Assembly (NCBI GenBank): GCA_963778025.1
Contig: CAVZTA010000016.1
Coordinates: 1-64,000, forward strand
Reading direction: 5' to 3'
Length of the DNA: 64,000 bases
DNA from: CAVZTA01 sp963778025
Lineage (GTDB): Bacteria > Chloroflexota > Limnocylindria > Limnocylindrales > CSP1-4
Made by a program: the position numbers and the translations under genes. This document shows, piece by piece, positions 28,550 to 37,759 of the stretch. Each line of letters starts with the position of its first letter. The first letter of the stretch is position 1. The notes beneath the pieces are model-generated. The model was not told where the DNA came from and made no database searches. It saw only the letters and a list, made by a program, of their open reading frames with translations.

Positions 28550-29072
28550 TCAGCCGAGGGCGTCGCACCAGATCTGCTCCCCCAGGAGGAGCTGACTGTG
28601 CTTGCGCCCGCCGGCGAAGAACATCAGGTCGAACGTGTCCATGTCCAGCACGACGCGGCCTGTGTCCTGGATGACCACGCCCGTCCCCTTCCGGTTCGCG
28701 ACCTCCTGGTTGCCGGTGATCGTGATCGTTCGGGCTACGAAGTCGTCGACTTCGTGGAAATGGCCGTGCTCCTCGAGGAAGAAGCCGGTGACCGAGTTGG
28801 TGTCGACCGAGGTGTGATGCGCCTGGTACTCGATCCGAAGGAGGTTGCCGGCCCCGTCGAAGACGTCGACTTCGGTGACCTGGTAGCGGTCGACGATACT
28901 GGTCCTGGAACGTGCCGCACTCGACGGTGCCGAAGAACTCGAGCGGGTATTGGAAGCGTTCCTTGACGATGTTCGCCGCTGACGCCGGCGTCGCGATCGC
29001 CAGCGCGAAGCAGAGGGCGGCGCCGGTCCCCAGGAGCCGCAAGCGTGCTGTGGTCAGGCGCGATCCGGGCAT
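28550..29072 (-). CDS. Secreted protein of unknown function (one frameshift)
   Basis: About 173 residues. Signal peptide MPGSRLTTARLRLLGTGAAL through 'ATPASA', then 'NIVKERFQYPLEFFGTVECG'. A frame break follows near 28905, and the second frame gives 'RYQVTEVDVFDGAGNLLRIE', 'DFVARTITITGNQEVANRKG' and 'TFDLMFFAGGRKHSQLL', ending at 28550. It reads as a beta-rich, lipocalin-size extracellular domain with one disulphide pair (C at 'VECG' and 'IWCD'). I do not recognise the family. GGGGAG precedes the ATG. Confidence 0.68.
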
Positions 29073-29139
29073 CGATCGTCTCCCCTCGTCCGGTCGTTGG
29101 TGACGGGATGATGGCGGACTTCCGTCTCCACGACAGGTG

Positions 29140-29365
29140 CGGTCCGGCGCGTTGGCATCGTCCGTGATCACTCGATGTGCAGATCGCGAGCTGACGCGCG
29201 ACAAGCGTCGCCTGCGCCGATCCTCAGGCCGCCTTGGAGCCGGCCGTGCACATCGAACGATCAGCTTGTCGCGGAAGGGCTCCTCCAGCGCGGGTCCTGA
29301 CGGCGACCGCAGGTCCTTGGCTTGTTGCAGCGCCCGAAATGCACACCGTCCGGTCACGCGAGCGA
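29140..29365. repeat. Divergent copy (C) of the ~230-bp repeat, upstream of the HTH gene
   Basis: Three ordered blocks match the two copies downstream of the HTH gene. Around 29166-29207, 42 aligned bases share about 30 identities without gaps. Around 29246-29260 lies TGCACATCG. Around 29328-29345 lies CAGCGCCC followed by ATGCACA. Spacing between first and third block is 162 bp, against 173 and 141 bp in the other copies. It fills most of the 368-bp gap 29073-29440, in which no other gene is evident. Identity is by eye, about 60-70%. Confidence 0.5.
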
Positions 29366-29440
29366 CCAGGCTCGAGCGGGGACGCGCGCGACGACGGCGC
29401 ATAAGTCGCGGTGAAGTGCGGCGGTCCAGTATCGCGGGCC

Positions 29441-30199
29441 ATGACGGCGAGGCGACGAACGGCGCTCGCGGTCGAGGCGGAGCGAGCCAACGCCGCGCAG
29501 TTGGCTGCCCTGGGCGCCGAAGTGCGGCGCGCCCGCCTGCGTCGACGGCTGACGCAGGCCCAGCTCGGTGCCCGGACGGGGTTGAGCCGGATGGCGATCA
29601 GCCGCGCCGAACGGGGCCTCGGCGGCGGCCTGACGCTCGATGCCTGGCAGCGCATCGGCATCGCGCTCGGCGTGCCCGTGTTCGTCAGCCTCCGACGCGA
29701 CCACCTCGCGGAAACGCGGGATGCGCCACACCTTGCGATGCAGGAACTGGTCCTTCGCACCGGCCGCGGGGCCGGGTACACGGGCACGTTCGAGCTGCCG
29801 ACGAAGCCCCTCGAGCCAGCGCGGTCGATCGACGTCGGGCTCATCGATGACCGACACCGGCGCGTGGTCGTCGACGAGTGCTGGAACACGTTCGGCGACA
29901 TCGGCGCTGCTGCACGCTCATCCGACCGGAAGGTCGCCGAGGCGGAGGCACTCGCGTTCGCACGCTGGGGAGACGTCGAGCACCACGTCGGGCTGGTGTG
30001 GACCGTTCGCGCGACTGCCGCCAACCGGGCGCTCGTCGCGCGTTACCCGGAGGTGTTCGCCGCACGATTCCCGGGCTCCTCGATCGGGTGGGTGGACGCG
30101 CTCACCACCGGCGCTCCCCCGCCGACGCAGCCGGGGCTGATCTGGTGCGACGTGGCGACGACCCGGCTGTTCGCGTGGCGTCGTTCAGCGCGTCGATGA
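29441..30199 (+). CDS. XRE-type HTH protein with nuclease-like C-terminal domain
   Basis: A 252-residue protein. Residues 22-82 form a Cro/C1-type HTH ('LTQAQLGARTGLSRMAISRA'). Residues 125-215 look like a PD-(D/E)xK-type fold: Asp131 in 'SIDVGLIDD', strand 'RRVVVDECWN' (Glu146), and a following helix 'AAARSSDRKVAEAEALA' with the RK pair. In related HTH-fused proteins this helix follows an ExK; here the Lys position is Trp148, so activity is doubtful. A last motif is 'RYPEVFAARFPGSS'. The last ten codons lie inside repeat copy A. Function is unknown; it may be a regulator of, or passenger with, the flanking repeats. Confidence 0.75.
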   Translation: MTARRRTALAVEAERANAAQLAALGAEVRRARLRRRLTQAQLGARTGLSRMAISRAERGLGGGLTLDAWQRIGIALGVPVFVSLRRDHLAETRDAPHLAMQELVLRTGRGAGYTGTFELPTKPLEPARSIDVGLIDDRHRRVVVDECWNTFGDIGAAARSSDRKVAEAEALAFARWGDVEHHVGLVWTVRATAANRALVARYPEVFAARFPGSSIGWVDALTTGAPPPTQPGLIWCDVATTRLFAWRRSARR

Positions 30200-30417
30200 T
30201 CACGTGGTGTGCATTTCGCCGGCTGACGGTGAACAAGCGCGCGGCTCGCGCCGCTCACCGGAGGCCATGTCGGTCTGGCTGCACATCGGGTGGTCAAGCA
30301 GGGCCCGAAGGCCTCTCCTGCGCGCCTGCCGGGGCGTCGGATCACGTCGTGCACGGGCCTTGACGCGATCCAGCGCCCAGGATGCACATGAGACGAGCAC
30401 AGGCGGACGGAAGGAGG
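30169..30417. repeat. ~245-bp repeat, copy A (overlaps the 3' end of the HTH gene)
   Basis: Direct repeat of copy B. The first ~143 bp (30169-30311) match 30436-30577 at roughly 93% with one indel. A variable middle follows (48 bp here, about 18 bp in B), then the last ~58 bp match 30595-30652. It begins inside the HTH coding sequence, supplying its last codons and stop. Confidence 0.85.
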
Positions 30418-30435
30418 GCGGCCAGCGCGCGTGAC

Positions 30436-30655
30436 GTTCGCGTGGCGTCGTTCATCGCGTCGATGATCACGTGGTGTGCATCTCGCCGGCTGACGGTGAA
30501 CAGGCGCGCGGCTCGCGCCGCTGACGGGGGACATGTCGGTCTGGCTGCACATCGGGTGGTCAAGCAGGGCCCGAAGGGCTGGCCAGGGTGCCTGTTGACG
30601 CGGTCCAGCGCCCAGGATGCACATGAGGCGAGCACGGGCGGCCGGAAGGGGCGCG
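30436..30655. repeat. ~220-bp repeat, copy B
   Basis: Second, tandem, same-orientation copy, 18 bp after copy A. It shares with A the segment GATGATCACGTGGTGTGCAT, the stretch TGTCGGTCTGGCTGCACATC, and CCAGCGCCCAGGATGCACAT. No terminal inverted repeats or flanking duplication are obvious. On the minus strand both this copy and copy C are open in one shared frame. Confidence 0.85.
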
Positions 30656-30798
30656 GGGGGCGCGGGGGCGCGCGCGAGCACCCAGCCACCTCTCGCCCGT
30701 CATGGAGGATGCCCGGCCGACGCCCCGGACGTACGGTCCACCGGCAGCGCCGTGCGGGTGCACGCACGCCCATCGACCCAGGACGAGGTGTTTCGACC

Positions 30799-31377
30799 AT
30801 GACTGAGCAGGATCAGGGCTCCACCGCCCCCAAGGAGACCGACGGGGAGCTCGCGGTCGCCACCGATGGCGCCTACTACCTCATCGTCGGCCGGTTCCCG
30901 AACACCGAGGCCGCGACAAAGGCCTACGAGGAGCTGAAGCGTCTCGAGCAGACGACCACGCTGGCCATCGATGGTGTGGTGGTCGCCCGCCGGGACACCG
31001 ACGGCAAGGTCCGCCTCGACGAGCTCACCGAGCACAGCACCAAGTCCGGCACGAAGTGGGGCATCGCGGGCGGCATCGCGCTCGCGGTCTTCTTCCCGCC
31101 GTCGCTCCTCGCCGGGGCGGTCGCCGGCGGCGCGATCGGTGGCGCGGCCGGCAAGATCCGCAACCTCCGGCGCCGCAGCGACCTCGAGAAGGAGCTGGAG
31201 GACGTCCTGACGCCGGGTTCGTCGGGCGTGGTCGCGCTCGTCGAGGACAAGGCGGCCGTCGAGGTCGAGAAGGCGCTCGCCACGGCCGACGCGATCGTCT
31301 CGAAGTCGATCGACCGCGCCGTCGCCATGGACATCGAGGCCGAAGCCGCTCGCGCGAAGGCCGAGGCCGGCGTCTGA
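30799..31377 (+). CDS. DUF1269 family membrane-associated protein
   Basis: A 192-residue protein. 'AYYLIVGRFPNTEAATKAYE' gives the DUF1269 (PF06897) start, 'TTLAIDGVVVARRDTDGKVR' the beta-hairpin, and 'WGIAGGIALAVFFPPSLLAG' plus 'AVAGGAIGGAAGKI' the Gly-rich membrane hairpin. The C-terminal tail is a long Ala/Glu-rich helix that may be coiled coil. Function is unknown; many members are stress-related. The start ATG follows a GAGG-like site. It heads a plus-strand group with the UbiB kinase and a second DUF1269 gene. Confidence 0.85.
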   Translation: MTEQDQGSTAPKETDGELAVATDGAYYLIVGRFPNTEAATKAYEELKRLEQTTTLAIDGVVVARRDTDGKVRLDELTEHSTKSGTKWGIAGGIALAVFFPPSLLAGAVAGGAIGGAAGKIRNLRRRSDLEKELEDVLTPGSSGVVALVEDKAAVEVEKALATADAIVSKSIDRAVAMDIEAEAARAKAEAGV

Positions 31378-31404
31378 CCGGCCGATGCCCCCTGGCGGCC
31401 TCGG
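31361..31404 (+). terminator. Possible hairpin terminator
   Basis: Perfect 9-bp arms CCGAGGCCG and CGGCCTCGG, with a 26-nt loop, spanning the stop codon at 31375-31377. The loop is large, so a structural role in mRNA or no role is also possible. Confidence 0.3.
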
Positions 31405-31508
31405 GGTCCGCGCACTCCGACCGCCACGGCGTCGCCGCCCGCTCGATCATCGGATGAGCGGGCGGTCGACGCCTGACCGCCGATCCCAGTAGGCGCCCGA
31501 GCAGATCG

Positions 31509-33747
31509 ATGAGCCGCGCCCTGCCCCTGCCCACCGCGGCCGTCCCGAAGACCGCGCACCGCAAGCGTCGCGTAGCCCTCCGGCGGTTCATCGTCGAGAC
31601 GATCGTCGATGCCGTCGTCCTGCTGGCGATCATCGCGATCCTGCACATCCCGACGGTGCCCCAGCCGTTCCCGTTCGGGACCGAGTCGGCGCACATCCTC
31701 GACCTCCGCGACGCCGGGCTCGTCGCGTTCCTGATCGCTTCCGCGATCCTCGTGCTGACCCAGCGATTCATCCGGCCCGTCATCGTCGCGTTCACCGGTC
31801 GGCTCCTGCTCTCGACGATGGGTCTGTTCCTCGTCGCGGTGAACGCGTTGGTCCTGTGGATCGCGTCGCTGTTCGCGCCCGATATCGCGACCGTCGCCCA
31901 GCCGCCCGGGCTCTGGCTCATCGTCATCGCGGCGCTGTTCACGCTGCTCACGTCCGTCGCCGACGCGTTGCTGGGCATGAACCGACCGCGGCTGTCGCCC
32001 GATCCGACCACGGCACGGGTGTGGCGATTCCTGGAGTCGCTGCCCACGCCGCGCCGCAACGTCGTGATCGAGAACCTGCGACTCCTGCAGATCTACGACG
32101 CGATCTACGCGGCGGCGCTCGATTCCGCGCTGTCGTCGACGCCCGTCGGGCGCTTCCGGGACTGGTTCGCGCACCGCGTCCTGCGCGAGGAGGACTTCTC
32201 CACGGGATCATCGACCGGGGAGCGGTTCCGGCTGCTCCTCCAGGGTCTGGGTCCGACCTACGTGAAGATCGGGCAGATGATCGCCAGCCGCAGCGACGTG
32301 CTGCCCGCGGACATCATCGAGGAGCTCTCGCGGCTCCAGAGCGACGCCGAACCGTTTCCCTGGACACGAGGCGCGGGAGGTCATCCGCTCGGAGCTCGGA
32401 GCGGAGCCGGAAGCGCTGTTCGCGACCATCGAGGAGACGCCGTTCGCCGCCGCGTCGACCGCCCAGGTCCATCGCGCCACCCTGCACGACGGCACCCTGG
32501 TCGCGGTCAAGGTGCAGCGGCCGCAGATCGTCGCCAAGACCAAGGCCGACCTGGGCGTGATGACGGAGCTCGCCGGGATCGCCGAGCGGCGCCTGGCGAT
32601 CGCCCGACGGATCGGGATTCGCGCTCTCGTCGTCGAGTTCGCCGGCGGGGTCATCCGCGAGCTCGACTACACCAACGAGGCGTATCACGCGAAGCGCCTC
32701 ATCGATGGCATGGCCAAGTTCCCCGAGATCACCGTCCCGCACGTGTACGACGCCCTGTCGGGGACACGGGTCCTGACGACGGACTTCATCTCGGGCATCA
32801 AGATCTCGCACGCGGACGAGCTGCGCGCCGCCGGCTTCGACACCGACGCCCTGGGCGCGACGTTCATCCGGGCGGTGATCAAGCAGGTCCTGATCGACGG
32901 CTTCTTCCACGGCGATCCGCATCCCGGCAACCTCATGGCGGAGCCCGCGACGAAGCGGCTCGTGTTCCTCGATCTCGGCCTCGTCGGTCAGCTGGACGCG
33001 ACCCAGCGCGTCGACCTCCTGGGCCTCATCTACGCGGTCCGCGAGGTCGACATCCCGGCCATCGCGGACGGCCTGATCGCGCTCGGCACCCCGACGCCCG
33101 CGTTCGACGAGCCGAAGTTCCGGAGCGACGTCGATCGGCTGGCCCGGCAGTACCTCATCTACGGCAATGCGACGTCGATCGGTGACTCGCTGACCGCGTT
33201 CATGGGTGCCGTGTTCGACAACGGCCTCCGGCTCGACAGCAGCCTCACGCTCGCCATCAAGGCGACGATCCAGGCAGAGGAGACGGCGCGGGCCCTGTCG
33301 CCCCGCGTCGACCTCACTGCGGCCGCGATCGAGGAGGCCAAGGCCGCGCTGCTGGCGTCGCTCGAGCCGGACCGGATCGAGAAGCAGGTCCGTTCGACCG
33401 CGGTCCGTCTCTCGCGTGAGCTCGCCCGCCGCGCCCCGACCCTCGAAGCGGCCGCGTTCAAGTGGCTCGACATCGTCAACCGCGGCAAGATCACCGTCGA
33501 GGTCGACACCGGCGAGCTCGAGAAGGCGATCGGCAAGGTCGGGGGCATCGGCAAGCAGGCGACGGTCGGCATCATCGTCATGGGCCAGCTCATCGGGACC
33601 GCCATCGCGATGGTCATCCTGCTGCAGCCCGCGTTGGCGGCCTACGCCGGCTTCGCGTACGTGGCGATGATCGCGTTCGCCGCGACGCTGCTCGTGAGCT
33701 TCTTCGTCCTCTTCCGCGTCCTGCTCGGCTCCGACGACCAGTCGTAG
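31509..33747 (+). CDS. UbiB/AarF (ABC1) family atypical kinase with N-terminal membrane domain (one frameshift)
   Basis: About 745 residues. The N-terminal ~160 residues hold about four membrane helices (for example 'ETIVDAVVLLAIIAILHI' and 'LWLIVIAALFTLLTSVADAL'). The ABC1 kinase core follows: 'GPTYVKIGQMIASRSDVLP' (KxGQ), the Ala-rich loop 'FAAASTAQVHRA', 'VAVKVQRP' Lys, 'ELDYTNEAYH', 'GFFHGDPHPGNLM' and 'VFLDLGLVG'. The C-terminus has two further helices. The frame breaks near 32366, just before the KxGQ-following helix. UbiB proteins support quinone or isoprenoid lipid metabolism; here the flanking DUF1269 genes suggest a membrane-stress role (inference). Confidence 0.88.
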
Positions 33748-33884
33748 CCGGCCGGGTCATGAGCAGCATCTTCGGGGCGGCGCTCGCGCGACGTTCGGGT
33801 TCGCCCACTCCTGACGATGCGCGATGATGGTGGTGGCCGCACGATGCCGCCCTCGCCCCACGCGACCGTAGCCGGAGGCATCCG

Positions 33885-34361
33885 ATGACAGATCTCATCG
33901 TCGTTTCGTTCGACAAGCTGGAGGATGCGCGCGCCGCGATGGCCGATCTGCGGCGCATCGAGCGTGAAGGCCTGGTGAAGTTCGAGGACACCGCGATCGT
34001 GGAGCGCGGTCAGGATGGCCAGGTCCACGTCAAGAACGAGCTCACCGGCGCGACCGAGACGGGCGCCGCGGTGGGCGCGCTGATCGGCGGCGTGGTGACG
34101 TTCTTCTTCCCGGTCGTCGGGATCGCCGTCGGCGGCGCCATCGGTGGCGCGATCGGCGCGATGATGCACAGCGGCGTCGAAGGCTCGTTCGTCGACGAGG
34201 TCAAGGAGCAGCTTGGCGTCGGCAAGTCCGCACTGTTCCTGGCCGTCAAGAGCGGCACGTCCGGGGTCATCACCGCCCTGCAGCCGTACAGCGGCGAGGT
34301 GATCCAGACGACGCTCGAAGGCGACGCCGAGACCGCCCTCAAGGACGCGATGAAGGCCTGA
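33885..34361 (+). CDS. DUF1269 family protein
   Basis: A 158-residue DUF1269 (PF06897) protein. 'DLIVVSFDKLEDARAAMADL' is the ferredoxin-like start, 'TGAAVGALIGGVVTFFFPVV' and 'GIAVGGAIGGAIGAMMHS' the glycine-zipper membrane hairpin, and 'KSALFLAVKSGTSGVITALQ' the second alpha/beta half. CCGGAGG precedes the ATG. The upstream 137 bp hold no other gene. It is a paralogue of the protein at 30799, on the other side of the UbiB gene, and probably belongs to the same transcription group. Confidence 0.9.
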   Translation: MTDLIVVSFDKLEDARAAMADLRRIEREGLVKFEDTAIVERGQDGQVHVKNELTGATETGAAVGALIGGVVTFFFPVVGIAVGGAIGGAIGAMMHSGVEGSFVDEVKEQLGVGKSALFLAVKSGTSGVITALQPYSGEVIQTTLEGDAETALKDAMKA

Positions 34362-34365
34362 TCCC

Positions 34366-34383
34366 GCCGCCACGACCGGCGGC
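34366..34383. terminator. Small hairpin between convergent genes
   Basis: GCCGCC/GGCGGC stem, 6-nt loop, 5 nt after the DUF1269 stop and ahead of the convergent EamA gene. Confidence 0.4.
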
Positions 34384-34403
34384 CCGCGCGTCAGGCCCGT
34401 GCG

Positions 34404-35342
34404 TCAGGCGCGCGCGCCGCCGACTGCGCGACGCGCGAGCAGCACCGGGACCCGCACGCGGATCCCCAGCACCAGCAGCAGGCTGACCAGGATCAGCGCC
34501 GAGCCCGCGATGAGGTTCGGGCCGATCGGCTCGCCCAGGACCAGCGCGCCCCAGGCGATGGCGAACGCCGGGACGATGAACGTCACGGTGCTCGCCGCGG
34601 TCGCCGTCGTGTGGCGAAGCACGCGGAAGAAGATGGGCCACGCGATGGCGGTCGAGATGATGCCGACCGCGAGGAGCGAGACGATGCCGTCGAGCGCGGG
34701 AGACGCGGGCGGCCCGCTCAGGAGGGCCACCGGGAGGAGCACGAGGGAGCCGGCCACGAGCATGCCGGTCGCGATCTCGGTCGCCCCGACGTCCGCGAGC
34801 TTCGCCCGCGCATAGTTGCCGGCGACCGCGTAGCTCGCCGGCGCGCCGAGGCCCGCCAGCACCGCGAGCAGGGTCGTGACGTCGAGGCCCAGCGGCGACC
34901 AGCCGACGAGGACCACGACCGCGGCGATCCCGACGACCAGCCCGACGACGACTCGCGGCGCCAGCCGATGGCCCAGGAACGCGACGCCGATGAGCGCGGT
35001 GAACAGCGGCGTCGCCGCGTTGAGCAGCGAGGTGAAGCCGGCGGGAAGGGTGACGGTCGCGATCGCGATGAGCGTGAACGGCACCGCCGAGAAGAGCGCC
35101 CCGGTCACGAGGAACGCCGTCCATCGGCCGCGCGCCGCCGCGAACGTGCGACGACCGAACAGCACCGCGAGGACCGACGCACCCACGACCAGCCGCGCCT
35201 CGGCGGTCCACACCGGTCCCACCTCGCGCGCAGCGATCCGCAGGAACAGGAATGCAGCGCCCCAGATCGCGCCCAGGAAGACGAGCGCGCCAAGGTCGAG
35301 CGAGGAGAGAGGTCGAGACGCGGTCGGGGTCGGGGCTGCCAT
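34404..35342 (-). CDS. EamA/DMT-family transporter
   Basis: A 312-residue, ten-helix drug/metabolite transporter with two EamA halves. Half one begins 'LGALVFLGAIWGAAFLFLRI' and 'LLNAATPLFTALIGVAFLG'. Half two contains 'STAIAWPIFFRVLRHTTATA' and 'FIVPAFAIAWGALVLGEPIG'. The substrate could be an amino acid, nucleotide sugar or drug. The frame is intact. It is divergent from the MFS-cNMP gene, 135 bp apart, and convergent with DUF1269. Confidence 0.9.
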   Translation of the reverse strand: MAAPTPTASRPLSSLDLGALVFLGAIWGAAFLFLRIAAREVGPVWTAEARLVVGASVLAVLFGRRTFAAARGRWTAFLVTGALFSAVPFTLIAIATVTLPAGFTSLLNAATPLFTALIGVAFLGHRLAPRVVVGLVVGIAAVVVLVGWSPLGLDVTTLLAVLAGLGAPASYAVAGNYARAKLADVGATEIATGMLVAGSLVLLPVALLSGPPASPALDGIVSLLAVGIISTAIAWPIFFRVLRHTTATAASTVTFIVPAFAIAWGALVLGEPIGPNLIAGSALILVSLLLVLGIRVRVPVLLARRAVGGARA

Positions 35343-35477
35343 CCGCCGATCGTCGCCCGCCCCGCCATCGAGCGCCGTGGATGGGCGTCGGGAGTCCGCC
35401 TACGTCATCCGACGATGCCGGGTGGCGCGTGACCACCCCCTTCCGGATGACGACGACGTGGCTGCACACTGCCGCCC

Positions 35478-37119
35478 ATGCCAGCGGCGTTCAGCACCAC
35501 GCGTGCCGTCCTCGGACGTCCCGTCCTGCGCCGCCTCGTCGGCGCGTTCCTGGCGTTCAGCATCACCGAGTGGGCGTCGTGGATCGCGATCGTCACGTAC
35601 GCCTACGCGCGTGGCGGCCCCACCGAAGCCGGGCTGATCGCGTGCGTCGTGTTCGTCCCCTCGATCCTGGTCGCGCCCGCCGCGTCCATCGTCGGCGACC
35701 GGCGCCCGCGGGCCTGGATGCTCCTCGTGGCGTACCTGTGCGAGGCGTTGGCCATGGCCGCGACGGCGGTCGCGATGGCCTACGGACCCGCGGTGCTCGC
35801 GTACACCGCCGCGACGCTCGCCGCGACCAGCATCACGCTCGCCCGACCGGCACACGCGGCGCTCCTGCCCGAGATCGTCGAGACGCCCGACGAGCTCGCC
35901 ATCGCCAACGCCGCGTCCGGCACCGTGGAGGGCCTCGGCGCACTCCTCGGTCCGCTGGTCACCGGCGTGCTCGTCGCGCTCGGCGGTCCGGCGGCCGTCT
36001 ACCTCGCGGCGACGTTCCTCGCGACCGGCAGCACCCTCGCCGTCCTGCCCATCGCGCGCCACGCGCCTCCCCGCCCCCTGGCTCCCGAGGAGCACGCGCG
36101 GAAGCTGTTCGGACTGCTCGCCGCCGGGTTCCACGCGGTGCTCGCCGACCGCCGGCTGACGGCGGTGTTCGCGATCCTCGCCGGGGTCATCGCGCTGCTC
36201 GGCGCGTTCAACGTCCTCATCGCGATCATCGCCACGCAGCTGCTGGGCGGCGACGACAGCACCATCGGGTTCGTGGCCGCGATCTCCGGACTGGGCGCGG
36301 TCGTCGGCGCGGGCGCCACCGGGCTGCTCGCCGGGCGCGACCGCCTCGCGACGGCGTACGTCGGGGCGGCGATCGTGTTCGCCGTGGCTGTCGCGCTCAT
36401 CGGGCTCGATCCGCCACGGGCCGCGATCCTCGTGTGCGTCGCCGCGGCGGGATTCGGCTGGGCGTTCGTGTACGTGGAGGCGCTGACGCTGGCCCAGCGT
36501 CTGGCCGGCGACGACGTGATGAGCCGGGTGTTCGGGGTGATGGAGTCCACGATGATGGCGTCCCAGGCCCTGGGCGCCCTCGCCGTGCCGATCCTCACCG
36601 CGGCCTTCGGGACGCTGGCCGCGATCGTCGCCTGCGGGATCGGGCTGGCGGTCGTCGTCGTGGTCGCGGGCCCGACGCTCATCCGGGCGGATCGCGTCAT
36701 CCCCGACCATGCGCGGAAGCTGCGCGCGATGCGGGCGATCCCGATGTTCGGACCGCTGTCGGCGCCGGTCCTCGAGCGCCTGGTCACTGGCGCGCACGTG
36801 GAGTGGGCGGCACCGGGGGAGGCGATCGTGACCGAAGGCGAGATCGGCGACCGCTTCTACGTGATCCTCGAGGGGACGGTCGAGGTGACGAACCGAGCGC
36901 GGCATCCATCGCCACCAGGTCGCGGGCGACGTCGTTCGGCGAGATCGCGCTCATCCGCGGCGTGCCCGCGCACCGCGACCGTGCGCGCCACCGAGCGCCA
37001 CGGAGCTCCTCGTCCTCGATCGCGGCGCGTTCCTCGAGGCCCTGACCGGCCAGCCGCGGAGCCACGCTCTCGCCGATGCCGAGTCCCAGCGCCGGCTCGA
37101 CACCGCGGTCACGGGCTAG
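35478..37119 (+). CDS. MFS transporter fused to a C-terminal cyclic-nucleotide-binding domain (frameshifts near the end)
   Basis: About 545 residues. Residues 1-410 form a 12-helix MFS ('RPVLRRLVGAFLAFSITEWA', 'GLLAGRDRLATAYVGAAIVF', 'VMESTMMASQALGALAVPIL'). Residues 425-545 form a CRP-type beta-roll: 'MFGPLSAPVLERLVTGAHVE', 'GEAIVTEGEIGDRFYVILEG', then, across breaks near 36895-37000, 'SFGEIALIRGVP' and 'RTATVRATER' (the Glu and Arg of the phosphate-binding cassette), 'ELLVLDRGAFLEALTG' and a stop at 37117-37119. Transport may be gated by a cyclic nucleotide (inference). The start is the first ATG in the conserved N-terminus. Confidence 0.82.
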
Positions 37120-37165
37120 GGCTGTCAGCCACCATCGCGGGCGCCCACCGGGGTACCGTCAGCCC

Positions 37166-37759
37166 ATGACGACCCGCCGCGTCTCCTGGCGTCGCTCCGA
37201 CGAGATCCCCACCGACGAGCACTGCACGATGACGGTCCGCGACACCGGCCTCGCGCTCGTGGGCACGGTGCTCGGCGGCGAGGGCGACGTCCCCGTGCGG
37301 ATCGAGTACCGCGTCCTCGCGGACCAGCAGGGCCTCACGACGGCGGCGCATGTCCGGGACCTCCGGGGCTTCGAGCAGCGGGCGATCGCGCTCACCCGCG
37401 ACGCGAAGGGCAACTGGACCGTCGACGGCAAGACGGTGCGCGCGCTCAAGGGGTGCACCGACGTCGACCTGGGTTGCAGCCCATCGACGAACACGCTCCC
37501 GATCCGGAGGCTCCGGCTGGCCATCGGCGCCTCGCACACCATCAAGGCCGCCTGGCTGCGATTCCCGGAGCTCCAGATCGTGAAGGCGGAGCAGACGTAC
37601 ACGCGCCTCGACGACTTCACCTGGCGCTATGCGAGCGGCACGTTCTCGGCGGAGCTCACGGTCGACGACGAAGGCCTGGTCACCGACTACGCCGCGTGGC
37701 GGCGGACCGGCGTGGCCATCGGGCTGGCGGGCACCGAACCCCTCGACGGCCGTCTCTGA
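37166..37759 (+). CDS. Putative glycolipid-binding protein (PF06475)
   Basis: A 197-residue protein matching the putative glycolipid-binding family: 'LRGFEQRAIALTRDAKGNW', 'DGKTVRALKGCTDVDLGCSP', 'STNTLPIRRLRLAIG', 'AAWLRFPELQIVKAEQTYTR' and 'YASGTFSAELTVDDEGLVTD'. It is soluble, with no signal peptide, beta-rich, and of typical family length (about 190 aa). The true ligand is not established for most members. It follows the MFS gene by 46 bp on the same strand; the ATG is preceded by a weak site. Confidence 0.85.
   Translation: MTTRRVSWRRSDEIPTDEHCTMTVRDTGLALVGTVLGGEGDVPVRIEYRVLADQQGLTTAAHVRDLRGFEQRAIALTRDAKGNWTVDGKTVRALKGCTDVDLGCSPSTNTLPIRRLRLAIGASHTIKAAWLRFPELQIVKAEQTYTRLDDFTWRYASGTFSAELTVDDEGLVTDYAAWRRTGVAIGLAGTEPLDGRL

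Noticed and set aside
30169..30655. CRISPR array
   Set aside because: Only two close copies, units of 220-250 bp, no short regular spacers and no cas genes.
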